From the NCBI RefSeq assembly GCF_024448985.1, contig NZ_JAMOII010000002.1, positions 62,001 through 126,000 on the forward strand: DNA of 64,000 nucleotides, in the 5' to 3' direction. The translations under genes and the position numbers were made by a program. Positions 28,786 to 36,262 of this stretch are shown piece after piece. Source of the stretch: Stutzerimonas stutzeri (GTDB lineage: Bacteria > Pseudomonadota > Gammaproteobacteria > Pseudomonadales > Pseudomonadaceae). The stretch's first letter is position 1. Every line of letters starts with the position of its first letter. The notes below the pieces were generated by a model. The model saw only the letters and a program-made list of their open reading frames with translations. It was not told where the DNA came from and ran no database searches.

Positions 28786-29148
28786 ATGACAACAACAATA
28801 TCCCCACCGCCGCAGTGGTCGCGCCGTCGAGCCGAAAAGGCTCGTCGTCTCGATCAGGTGCGCAGCCTTGCCGATGGCGTGGTGCTGCCCAGCGAGCGGA
28901 TCGTCGAGGCCCTGGAACTCTTGATCGCCCCTGGCGACCGGGTGGTGCTTGAGGGCAACAACCAGAAACAGGCGGACTTCCTCTCCCGCTCCCTGGCCAA
29001 GGCCGACCCCGGCAAGCTTCTTCAGCGTGAGTTCTTCGTCGATCTGCATGGCGGGCGCTCAGGCAATGGCAGCCGATTATGCCTAACGCAGCCCAACTTC
29101 GGGCTTGGCAGTAGGAGTCAGCTGCCGCTTGCTGTGCTGATGAGCTGA
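28786..29148 (+). pseudogene. mdcA: mdcA remnant: first 78 codons of malonate decarboxylase alpha subunit
   Basis: The first 78 residues from ATG at 28786 (GGAG site intact) look like the N-terminus of MdcA: RRRAEKARRLDQVRSLADG, LEALELL-like helix, then GDRVVLEGNNQKQADFLSRS. MdcA is normally about 550 residues. After KADPGKL (29019) the sequence turns into 42 unrelated residues and a stop. No other mdc gene (mdcB, C, D, E, G, H, L, M) is present. So the operon was deleted, leaving the 5' end of its first gene. The family match is from memory. Confidence 0.78.
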
Positions 29149-29352
29149 AGTGCACATCGCATGGAATTGCGAACTCAGTCATGCAATTTGCAAGGGTTTT
29201 GGAATTTACTGGTTCTGTAACTACTTGATATTAAACGGAAAAATATATTCAAAGTGGTGGCATGTTTGATGCTCTAGTTGCGTATTGCCACTTCGGCAAC
29301 CCACGACAACTCGAACACATGGCTGGGCGGACGCTCAGCTTAGGAACTAAAA

Positions 29353-29544
29353 ATGGATGACAGGCTGAACGTTAAGACTCAGATATGGGCCGATGGGTAC
29401 TCATTCATGGAAGTCACCGAGACGCTGCTGTCAGCGTTGGGGATTCGCACCGAAAACAGCCCGGAATCGGAGCCTGGCCGGCCTGAAGCCGCCGTTGTTT
29501 CGACAGTTACGGCGTCATGCCATGACGCGGGAGCCGACCGGTAG
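29353..29544 (+). CDS. Possible small protein, unsupported by family
   Basis: 63 residues from ATG at 29353, eight bases after a GGAAC sequence. The first 31 residues look like normal protein (DGYSFMEVTETLLSALGI); the rest is low in structure. No family, signal peptide or operon partner. It may be the start of a gene whose 3' part was lost when the region decayed. Confidence 0.25.
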   Translation: MDDRLNVKTQIWADGYSFMEVTETLLSALGIRTENSPESEPGRPEAAVVSTVTASCHDAGADR

Positions 29545-29879
29545 GCCGCCTGCGGCACCGATGGTGCCGGCCCAAGGCTTTGCCACCAATCCCAACTTAG
29601 TCAACAGCTAGCCAGGATCCAGTAAGAAGGTTTCGCTCGCTCGGCCAGCATGACAATCCCGAGCTGTCTAGCTGGAATGAAGCCAGTGCTTGTGGGCCTC
29701 CTAGCTTTCGACGGCTACGCCCATAAGGACTGTTTTGTTTACACACGCAGGCTGTGCGCTGCCTGACCCGGGTTGCTCCACTAGGCCGGTTTCGGTGACG
29801 CTGCCGCGACGCTCATTCAACCGGGATCGAGTGAAGGTTCTGAAGCCGGTCGGGAAACCGATCAGATCCGCGTTGCCGC

Positions 29880-29906
29880 TGTACTATCACAGGACGCGAT
29901 AGTACA
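29880..29906. promoter_or_regulatory. Perfect 9-base inverted repeat, operator candidate
   Basis: TGTACTATC (29880-29888) and GATAGTACA (29898-29906) are perfect inverted copies with a nine-base spacer. The repeat ends 20 bases before the VOC-protein start, where a repressor would block transcription. The shape suits a TetR- or MarR-type dimer. No regulator gene of either type is adjacent. Confidence 0.6.
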
Positions 29907-29926
29907 GCCTGCTATGGAGCCTGTTT

Positions 29927-30343
29927 ATGCAACCACGAATCACCGTCATCACTCTCGGGGTCGAGGATCTCGAGGCGTCATTGCGGTTCTACCGCGACGG
30001 CCTCGGTTTTGCGAGCGAAGGCATCATAGGTGAGGCCTTCGAGTACGGTGCGGTAGTGTTCATTCATCTGCAACCCGGCCTACGCCTGGCGCTCTGGCCG
30101 CGCAGCAGCATTGCTCACGACACGGGGCTGGACCTCGGTCCGGCCAGTTCGACAGAGATGACGTTGGGCCACAACGTGGCGTCGAAAGCCGACGTGGATG
30201 CCGTCATGGCGATAGCCGAGACGGCCGGAGCCGTCATCGTCAAGCCGCCACACGAGACGTTCTGGGGCGGTTATTCAGGCTATTTCAAGGACCCGGACGG
30301 GCACCTCTGGGAAATCGTATGGAACCCGCAGTTCCTGGACTGA
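29927..30343 (+). CDS. VOC-family (glyoxalase/dioxygenase fold) protein
   Basis: 138 residues with the two beta-alpha-beta-beta-beta halves of the vicinal-oxygen-chelate fold: ITVITLGVEDLEASLRFYRD at the start and SGYFKDPDGHLWEIVWNPQF at the end. The latter carries the usual metal-ligand His and Glu. Such proteins include glyoxalase I, antibiotic-binding proteins and dioxygenases; the reaction is not known here. A GGAG site lies before ATG. It is a single-gene unit under the palindrome at 29880-29906. Confidence 0.88.
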   Translation: MQPRITVITLGVEDLEASLRFYRDGLGFASEGIIGEAFEYGAVVFIHLQPGLRLALWPRSSIAHDTGLDLGPASSTEMTLGHNVASKADVDAVMAIAETAGAVIVKPPHETFWGGYSGYFKDPDGHLWEIVWNPQFLD

Positions 30344-30375
30344 GGCATTACCGGTGAACGCCAGCCCGGACTGCC

Positions 30376-30477
30376 TCAGAGCAGATGCCTGGATATGTAC
30401 TTGGATATCTCAACGACCGAAGCCTTGCCGGTGAATTCGAACCTCACTTTGCCCAACGATGAAAAGTAGATTTCCAG
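30376..30477 (-). pseudogene. 3' remnant of an unidentified gene cut by the IS element
   Basis: A frame of 33 codons on the minus strand runs out of the IS end and stops at 30376-30378. It encodes LEIYFSSLGKVRFEFTGKAS and a short basic end. The protein-like composition and abrupt start at the IS boundary suggest a truncated gene tail. I do not recognise the family. Confidence 0.35.
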
Positions 30478-30506
30478 TGACCTGCCCCCAGTTTTAGTAC
30501 CGCTGC

Positions 30507-31358
30507 CTATTTAGTAGGCCCTGGGGTTGATATGAGTATTTCGTGTTGCGATTGGTGCTGGCTCGCTCGCCAATGCGTAGCGAACTCTGCCGGGGTGTGA
30601 TTACCGATGGCGCTGTGCGGTCGGTGTTCGTTGTAGTCCCTTCGCCAGGCCGCGATGCGGATTCTGGCCTCGGCCAGTGAGCAGAACCAGTGCTCGTTCA
30701 GGCATTCATCTCGAAACTTGCCGTTGAATGATTCGATGAACGCATTCTGTGTGGGCTTGCCAGGCTGAATCAGCTTCAGCTTGATGTCGCGTTGATAGGC
30801 CCATTGATCAAGTGCCTTGCCGGTGAATTCGGGGCCCTGGTCGGTGCGGATTGCCTTGGGGTAACCGCGGAATCGAGCCATTTCATCCAATGCGCGAGTA
30901 ACGCGAAAGCCGCTGATGCCGTGATCCACAAGGATACCCACCGCCTCCTTGGTGAAATCATCGACCACCGTCAGACATTTGATCCTCCGCCCCGTACTGA
31001 GTGCATCGAAGACGAAGTCCATCGACCACACCTGATTCGGCGCGCTCGGCAGACTCAGCCGCTCGCGCTCTACGGCGACACCGTGGCGGCGCCTCCGGCG
31101 CTTCACCATCAAACCGGCAGCCCGGTACAGGCGATAGATCCGCTTATGGTTGACCTGCATACCAGCCCGCCGCAGCAGGATATGCAGGCGCCGATAGCCA
31201 AAGCGCCGACGCTCCTGTGCCAGCTCCACGAGTTGGGTTTGCAGCCTGGTGTTTTGCTCGCTGGAGCGGGGTTGATAGCGCAGCACCGAACGAGACAGCC
31301 CGATCAGCTGACAGGCACGGCGCTCGGAGATGCCGGTTCTGGCCTGCATCTCCTGCAC
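30507..31358 (-). CDS. IS3-family transposase OrfB (DDE integrase domain)
   Basis: 283 residues. The HTH_21-like start (RRACQLIGLSRSVLRYQPRS) is followed by the integrase core with all three acidic residues: Asp in VWSMDFVFDAL, Asp in IRTDQGPEFTGKAL and Glu in AFIESFNGKFRDECLNEHWF. It is normally made as an OrfAB fusion by a -1 frameshift. The gene appears intact, so the element may be mobile. Confidence 0.93.
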   Translation of the reverse strand: MQEMQARTGISERRACQLIGLSRSVLRYQPRSSEQNTRLQTQLVELAQERRRFGYRRLHILLRRAGMQVNHKRIYRLYRAAGLMVKRRRRRHGVAVERERLSLPSAPNQVWSMDFVFDALSTGRRIKCLTVVDDFTKEAVGILVDHGISGFRVTRALDEMARFRGYPKAIRTDQGPEFTGKALDQWAYQRDIKLKLIQPGKPTQNAFIESFNGKFRDECLNEHWFCSLAEARIRIAAWRRDYNEHRPHSAIGNHTPAEFATHWRASQHQSQHEILISTPGPTK

Positions 31359-31381
31359 CGCCTCCCGCCGTGCTGTCGGGC

Positions 31382-31645
31382 TTACCCTTTTCCCCGGGCG
31401 ACCGCCTTCAGTGCCTCGATATCCAGATGGGCTTCGGCCAGCAGCTTCTTCAGCCGGCTGTTCTCCAGTTCGAGATCCTTGAGCCGCTTGGCGTCCGGCA
31501 CGGTCATGCCACCGAACTTGGCACGCCAGGTGTAGGACGAGGCATCACTGAAGCCATGCCGCCGGCACAGCTCCTTAACCGGAACACCGGCCTCTGCCTG
31601 CTTGAGAAAGTCGAGAATCTGTTCTTCCGTAAAACGCTTTTTCAC
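31382..31645 (-). CDS. IS3-family transposase OrfA
   Basis: 87 residues from GTG at 31645 (AGGAGA site). The helix-turn-helix (KRFTEEQILDFLKQAEAGVP, LCRRHGFSDASSYTWRAKFG) is followed by a leucine-zipper-like helix. Just before the stop the mRNA reads GGA AAA GGG, a slippery sequence for the -1 shift into orfB. Confidence 0.92.
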   Translation of the reverse strand: MKKRFTEEQILDFLKQAEAGVPVKELCRRHGFSDASSYTWRAKFGGMTVPDAKRLKDLELENSRLKKLLAEAHLDIEALKAVARGKG

Positions 31646-31713
31646 TGCCGTCTCCTGCTCGGAAAACGGACTCTACTAAGTTCAGCGTGGTACTGAAATC
31701 GGGGAGCAGGTCA

Positions 31714-31887
31714 GTCGAGCAGATCGACAAAATCGTGAAGGCCACTCGCTTTGAGGGCTGGCAGAACTCCAAAAGCGGCCCGCGTGAAATCCAGAAAGCA
31801 CTGATGCTGACCTTGGCGCAGTTCGGCCTAAGCAAAGATAAAGACCTATTTGAAAAGGCATACGCTTATATCGAAGAGCACTACTGA
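31714..31887 (+). pseudogene. hsdR: C-terminal remnant of type I restriction endonuclease subunit HsdR
   Basis: From the IS boundary to the stop at 31887, 57 codons encode VEQIDKIVKATRFEGWQNSK, then GPREIQKALMLTLAQFGLSK and a tail AYAYIEEHY. This is the conserved C-terminus of HsdR, the ATP-driven nuclease of type I restriction systems, which is normally about 1000 residues. No hsdM or hsdS is in the window. The gene has been reduced to its tail, probably by an IS-mediated deletion. A GTG inside the IS end keeps the frame open but is not a real start. Confidence 0.82.
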
Positions 31888-31921
31888 GAAGGGCGCGAAG
31901 TAAGCTGCGACCCTGAAACGC

Positions 31922-31953
31922 AAAAAGCCCTGGAGGAAAATCCAGGGCTTTTT
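31922..31953. terminator. Bidirectional Rho-independent terminator
   Basis: A perfect 12-base stem AAAAAGCCCTGG (31922-31933) with CCAGGGCTTTTT (31942-31953) around an eight-base loop. It can end both the hsdR remnant's transcript and the tRNA-Arg transcript from the other strand. Confidence 0.9.
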
Positions 31954-31963
31954 GCTATGAACG

Positions 31964-32040
31964 TGGCGCACCAGGCGGGATTCGAACCCACGACCCCTGC
32001 CTTCGGAGGGCAGTACTCTATCCAGCTGAGCTACTGGTGC
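31964..32040 (-). tRNA. tRNA-Arg (anticodon CCG)
   Basis: 77 bases on the minus strand forming a full cloverleaf. The acceptor stem is GCACCAG/CTGGTGC with encoded CCA at 31966-31964. The D arm is AGCTCAGCTGGATAGAGT. The anticodon stem-loop is CTGCC-CTCCGAA-GGCAG, giving anticodon CCG (Arg, codon CGG). The T arm contains GGTTCGAATCC. The gene marks the edge of the decayed accessory segment to its left. Confidence 0.95.
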
Positions 32041-32365
32041 GTTGCGGGGCGCAATCATACGCATGTCGCTTGCGGTCGTCCATGGCGCTTCGGCGCCTGC
32101 GCGGTGGATGGTGTGCGGGTTGTGCCGCCTTACTGAGTGGTCATCAGGCTGGGCTATGGTGCGTTAATTTTTCCGAACATGGTGTTGCCTGCTGTCTGGC
32201 GTTAGGCCTAGCATTCGTTCGAGATTTCAAACGCTTTCAGGCGGTAGGAACCCAGAGGCTGACCCTCGTTCTGAGATAGCTCAGACGGTTCCGCTGCCAA
32301 TCGCCTCATATTGGCCAGACGGCCTTGGTCCATACCCGGCGCCCCGCCGGCCTCAGGAGACTGCC
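32041..32365. other. Intergenic stretch before gabD
   Basis: 325 bases holding the promoters of tRNA-Arg (minus strand) and gabD (plus strand). No gene, hairpin or strong operator was recognised. Confidence 0.4.
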
Positions 32366-33814
32366 ATGCAACTTAAAGACACTTCGCTGTTCCGCCAGCA
32401 GGCTTATATCGACGGCACCTGGCAGGACGCGGACAGCGGCCAGACCATCAAGGTCAACAACCCGGCCAGCAACGAGATTCTGGGTTCGGTGCCAAAGATG
32501 GGCGCCGCCGAAACCCGCCGCGCCATCGAAGCGGCCGAGCGCGCACTGCCGGCCTGGCGTGATCTGACCGCCAAGGAGCGCTCGCAGAAGCTGCGTCGCT
32601 GGTTCGAGCTGATGATGGAGAACCAGGACGATCTGGGCCGCCTGATGACGCTGGAGCAGGGCAAGCCGCTGGCTGAATCCAAGGGTGAGATCGCCTACGC
32701 CGCCTCGTTCGTTGAGTGGTTCGCCGAGGAAGCCAAGCGCGTTTATGGCGACACCATTCCGGGGCATCAGAAAGACAAGCGCATCATCGTCATCAAACAG
32801 CCGATCGGGGTCACCGCGGCCATCACGCCGTGGAATTTCCCGGCGGCAATGATCACGCGCAAAGCGGCTCCCGCGCTGGCGGCGGGTTGCACCATGGTGG
32901 TCAAGCCAGCCAGCCAGACTCCGTTCTCTGCCTTGGCGCTGGCCGAATTGGCAGAGCGCGCCGGCATTCCCAAGGGTGTCTTCAGCGTTGTCACCGGCTC
33001 GGCCGGTGATATCGGCAACGAGCTGACCGCTAACCCGACGGTACGCAAGATCAGCTTTACCGGCTCCACCGAAGTCGGCGCGAAGCTGATGGCCCAATGT
33101 GCACCGGGCATCAAGAAGGTATCGCTGGAACTGGGTGGCAACGCGCCGTTCCTGGTCTTCGATGACGCCGATCTCGACGAGGCGGTCAAAGGTGCCATGC
33201 AGTCCAAGTACCGCAACGCCGGGCAGACGTGCGTCTGCGTCAATCGCATCTATGTACAGGAGGGGGTGTACGACGCTTTCGCCGAGAAGTTTCAGGCGGC
33301 AGTGGCGAAACTGAAGGTCGGAAACGGCCTTGATGAAGGTGTCGATATCGGTCCGCTGATTGATGAAAAGGCCGCGGCTAAGGTCAAGGAGCATATCGAG
33401 GATGCCGTCGCCAATGGCGCCCAGGTGCTTACCGGCGGCAAGGCGCATCAAATGGGCGGTAGCTATTTCGAGCCGACGTTGATGGTCAATGTGCCGCATG
33501 ACGCCAAGGTGGCCAAGGAAGAGACCTTTGGCCCGCTGGCACCGCTGTTCCGCTTCAAGGACGAGGCCGAAGGCATTGCCCTGGCCAATGACACCGAATT
33601 TGGGCTGGCTGCGTACTTCTATGCGCGGGACTTGGGTCGGGTGTTCCGTGTGGCCGAGGCGATCGAGTCGGGTATGGTCGGCGTCAATACCGGCATGATT
33701 TCCACCGAGGTGGCGCCGTTTGGCGGGGTGAAGTCGTCCGGCCTGGGCCGCGAGGGCTCGAAGTACGGCATCGAGGATTATCTGGAAATCAAATACCTCT
33801 GCCTGGGGCTCTAA
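32366..33814 (+). CDS. gabD: NADP-dependent succinate-semialdehyde dehydrogenase
   Basis: 482 residues, normal for GabD. The aldehyde dehydrogenase pattern is complete: ITPWNFPAAMITRKAAPALA, VSLELGGNAPFLVFDDADLD with the general-base Glu, and YRNAGQTCVCVNRIYVQEGV with the catalytic Cys. The end KYGIEDYLEIKYLCLGL is GabD-like. It oxidises succinate semialdehyde to succinate, the last step of GABA and putrescine breakdown. The usual partner gabT is not next to it; a terminator follows directly. Confidence 0.95.
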   Translation: MQLKDTSLFRQQAYIDGTWQDADSGQTIKVNNPASNEILGSVPKMGAAETRRAIEAAERALPAWRDLTAKERSQKLRRWFELMMENQDDLGRLMTLEQGKPLAESKGEIAYAASFVEWFAEEAKRVYGDTIPGHQKDKRIIVIKQPIGVTAAITPWNFPAAMITRKAAPALAAGCTMVVKPASQTPFSALALAELAERAGIPKGVFSVVTGSAGDIGNELTANPTVRKISFTGSTEVGAKLMAQCAPGIKKVSLELGGNAPFLVFDDADLDEAVKGAMQSKYRNAGQTCVCVNRIYVQEGVYDAFAEKFQAAVAKLKVGNGLDEGVDIGPLIDEKAAAKVKEHIEDAVANGAQVLTGGKAHQMGGSYFEPTLMVNVPHDAKVAKEETFGPLAPLFRFKDEAEGIALANDTEFGLAAYFYARDLGRVFRVAEAIESGMVGVNTGMISTEVAPFGGVKSSGLGREGSKYGIEDYLEIKYLCLGL

Positions 33815-33831
33815 AACCGCACTGTTCCACG

Positions 33832-33867
33832 AGAGCCAGTTCCTATCCAGGGCTGGCTCTTTTTTTT
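33832..33867 (+). terminator. Rho-independent terminator after gabD
   Basis: AGAGCCAG pairs with CTGGCTCT around a short loop, followed by eight Ts. It lies about 20 bases after the gabD stop and shows that gabD is a single-gene unit at its 3' end. Confidence 0.88.
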
Positions 33868-34039
33868 GTTCCGGTTTCGTCATTGCCTGATGACCGGCGC
33901 GCCCTGAGCGCCGCTCCTCTGCCCATCTCGCATGGCAGAGATACCAAGCCTCGGTTATGCCCCGAGCGCGGCATGGTTTATGTCGCTTGCTAGCCGAGGG
34001 GATTATTGCCAGTCTCTCGACATGCGGAAATGAGTCCAC

Positions 34040-34058
34040 TATTCTGCTGTGCGAAACC
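34040..34058. promoter_or_regulatory. Candidate IclR-type operator upstream of the pimF-like gene
   Basis: TATTCTGCTGTGCGAAACC shares 14 of 19 positions with the site in front of the MFS gene (40386-40404). The core is near-palindromic (TTCTGC...GCGAAA). It ends 52 bases before the pimF-like start. Confidence 0.5.
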
Positions 34059-34110
34059 TGATTCCGTGAAATAACAAATCCAATCATCATTTCACAAGCG
34101 GAGGCCTGAC

Positions 34111-36216
34111 ATGACGGAAGCCGTACGGCTCGAACTTCAGGGCGATATAGCTCTGATCACGGTCAACAACCCACCGGTCAATGCGCTCGGCCATGCAGTG
34201 CGTGAGGGTCTGCTGCAGGCCTTTCGCAGCGCTGATGCAGACGCCCAGGTGCGCGCCGTGGTGCTGGTCTGCGAGGGCAACACCTTTATCGCGGGCGCTG
34301 ACATCAAGGAATTTGGCAAGCCGCCGCAGGCACCGAGCCTGCCGGAGGTGATCGAGGTCATTGAAGGCAGCAGCAAGCCCAGCGTTGCAGTGATACATGG
34401 CACTGCCTTGGGCGGCGGATTGGAAGTCGCGCTGGGGTGCCATTACCGTATCGCACGCCGTGACGCCAAGGTCGGTCTGCCGGAAGTGAAGCTGGGTTTG
34501 TTGCCTGGTGCTGGTGGCACCCAGCGCTTGCCGCGTCTGGCCGGCGTCGAGAAGGCGCTGGACATGATCGTCAGCGGCACGCCGATCGGTGCGGCCGAGG
34601 CGGTGGAGCACAACATCGTCGATGAGCTGTTCGATGGCGACCTGCGCGAAGCAGGTCTCGCCTATGCTCGTCGCATGATCGAAGGAGGCCGCGCACCGCG
34701 TCGCACCGGCGAGCAGACCCGCGGTTTGGAGGGTGCCGACAATGAGGCGCTGATCCGCGCCAAGCATGCCGAAGTAGCCAAGCGCATGCCCGGGCTGTTT
34801 TCACCGCTGCGCTGCATCGCTGCGGTTGAGGCGGCAACCAAACTGCCACTGGCCGAGGGCCTCAAGCGCGAGCGCGAGCTGTTTGCCGAATGCTTGAACT
34901 CCCCACAGCGCGGCGCGCTGATTCATTCATTCTTTTGTGAGCGTCAGGCAGGAAAGATCAACGATCTGCCAGCCGATGTGAAACCGCGTGCGATCAATAG
35001 CGCCGCGGTGATCGGCGGCGGCACCATGGGGGTCGGTATCGCCCTGAGCTTTGCCAATGCCGGTGTGCCGGTGAAGCTGCTGGAAATCAATAACGAGGCG
35101 CTGCAGCGGGGCTTGCAGCGCGCCCGTGATACTTACGCCGCCAGCGTCAAGCGCGGCAGCCTGACCGAGGAGGTGATGGAAGCGCGTCTCAAGCTGGTCG
35201 AAGGCGTCACTGACTACGCTGCACTGGCAGACGTGGACGTGGTGGTCGAAGCCGTGTTCGAGGAAATGGGCGTCAAGCAGCAGGTGTTCGAACAGCTGGA
35301 CGCTGTGTGCAAGCCAGGCGCAATTCTCGCCTCCAACACCTCGTCGCTGGATTTGAACGCCATCGCCGCCTTCACCAAGCGCCCGGAAGACGTGGTCGGC
35401 CTGCATTTCTTCAGCCCGGCCAACGTCATGCGTTTGCTGGAAGTGGTGCGCGGCGAGAAGACCAGTAATGAAGTGCTGGCCACTGCCATGGCCATTGGCA
35501 AGAAATTGAAGAAGGTCTCGGTGGTGGTCGGTGTGTGCGACGGCTTCGTCGGCAATCGCATGGTCTTCCAGTACGGTCGAGAAGCAGAGTTTTTGCTGGA
35601 AGAGGGCGCCACGCCGCAGCAGGTCGATGGCGCGCTGCGCAATTTCGGCATGGCCATGGGGCCATTCGCCATGCGCGATCTGTCCGGCCTCGATATCGGT
35701 CAGGCGATCCGCAAGCGTCAGCGCGCTGACCTGCCGGCTGATCGCGACTTCCCCACCGTTTCCGACAAGCTCTGCGCCGCCGGAATGCTCGGGCAGAAGA
35801 CTGGGGCTGGCTATTACCGCTACGAGCCGGGCAACCGCACGCCACTGGAGAACCCTGAGCTCGCGCCTATGCTGGAAGCAGCGTCGCAGGAAAAGGGCAT
35901 CGAGCGTCGTGAGCTGGACGAGCAATACATCGTCGAGCGCACCCTCTTCGCCATGGTCAACGAGGGCGCGAAGATCCTCGAAGAAGGCATTGCCCAGCGC
36001 TCCAGCGATATCGACGTCATCTACCTTAACGGTTACGGCTTTCCAGCCTTCCGTGGCGGGCCGATGTTCTATGCCGACAGCGTTGGCCTCGATAAGGTGT
36101 TGGCGCGGGTCAAGGAACTGCACGCACGCTGCGGCGACTGGTGGAAGCCAGCGCCGCTACTAGAGAAACTGGCCGCCGAAGGCCGCACTTTTACCGAATG
36201 GCAGGCCGGACAATGA
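34111..36216 (+). CDS. PimF-like bifunctional enoyl-CoA hydratase / 3-hydroxyacyl-CoA dehydrogenase
   Basis: 701 residues with a GGAGG ribosome binding site. The N-terminal crotonase domain (about 1-190) has AGADIKEFG for the oxyanion hole and both catalytic Glu positions (GGLEVALGCHYRIA, LPEVKLGLLPGAGGTQRLPR). The dehydrogenase part begins at about residue 295 with the NAD motif AVIGGGTMGVGIALSFANAG and has the catalytic His in VVGLHFFSPANVMRLLEVV. It performs two steps of beta-oxidation. The following pair of acyl-CoA dehydrogenases makes the set resemble pimF-pimC-pimD of Rhodopseudomonas palustris rather than fadBA; no thiolase is adjacent. Confidence 0.9.
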   Translation: MTEAVRLELQGDIALITVNNPPVNALGHAVREGLLQAFRSADADAQVRAVVLVCEGNTFIAGADIKEFGKPPQAPSLPEVIEVIEGSSKPSVAVIHGTALGGGLEVALGCHYRIARRDAKVGLPEVKLGLLPGAGGTQRLPRLAGVEKALDMIVSGTPIGAAEAVEHNIVDELFDGDLREAGLAYARRMIEGGRAPRRTGEQTRGLEGADNEALIRAKHAEVAKRMPGLFSPLRCIAAVEAATKLPLAEGLKRERELFAECLNSPQRGALIHSFFCERQAGKINDLPADVKPRAINSAAVIGGGTMGVGIALSFANAGVPVKLLEINNEALQRGLQRARDTYAASVKRGSLTEEVMEARLKLVEGVTDYAALADVDVVVEAVFEEMGVKQQVFEQLDAVCKPGAILASNTSSLDLNAIAAFTKRPEDVVGLHFFSPANVMRLLEVVRGEKTSNEVLATAMAIGKKLKKVSVVVGVCDGFVGNRMVFQYGREAEFLLEEGATPQQVDGALRNFGMAMGPFAMRDLSGLDIGQAIRKRQRADLPADRDFPTVSDKLCAAGMLGQKTGAGYYRYEPGNRTPLENPELAPMLEAASQEKGIERRELDEQYIVERTLFAMVNEGAKILEEGIAQRSSDIDVIYLNGYGFPAFRGGPMFYADSVGLDKVLARVKELHARCGDWWKPAPLLEKLAAEGRTFTEWQAGQ

Positions 36217-36262
36217 GCGCCGCACGCCTGCACTCTGCCGATCGGACATCGAGGAGCCATCC

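Larger units (their letters stand above)
29149..29926. other. Accessory intergenic stretch, mostly without recognisable genes
   Basis: About 780 bases after the mdcA stump. The part near 29160-29270 is AT-rich compared with the rest of the window. One small frame, 29353-29544 (63 residues, MDDRLNVKTQIWADGYSFME and on), has a TTAGGAAC site before its ATG; it matches no family I know and could be chance. The right end holds the palindrome at 29880-29906. Confidence 0.4.
30478..31713 (-). mobile_element. IS3-family insertion sequence (IS407-like group)
   Basis: 1236 bases bounded by imperfect inverted repeats of about 25 bases that both begin TGACCTGC (30478 onward; complement of 31713 backward) and share AGTACC at their inner end. 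It carries orfA and orfB with an A-AAA-G type slippery site at their junction. The flanking four bases differ (CCAG left, GTCG right), so there is no target duplication. The right end abuts an hsdR tail and the left an unrelated gene tail. Confidence 0.9.

Noticed and set aside
29270-29330. Possible integron attC-like hairpin (GTTGCGTATTGCC...GGCAAC)
   Set aside because: The core sites and spacing of attC are not present and no integrase or cassette array is near.
31687-31887. A 66-residue gene beginning with GTG at 31687
   Set aside because: Its first nine codons are the IS end; the rest is the HsdR C-terminus. It is a remnant kept open by chance.
32306-34090. 594-codon minus-strand frame over gabD
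   Set aside because: Antisense to gabD for most of its length; composition (His/Arg/Gln-rich) is that of a reverse-complement translation.
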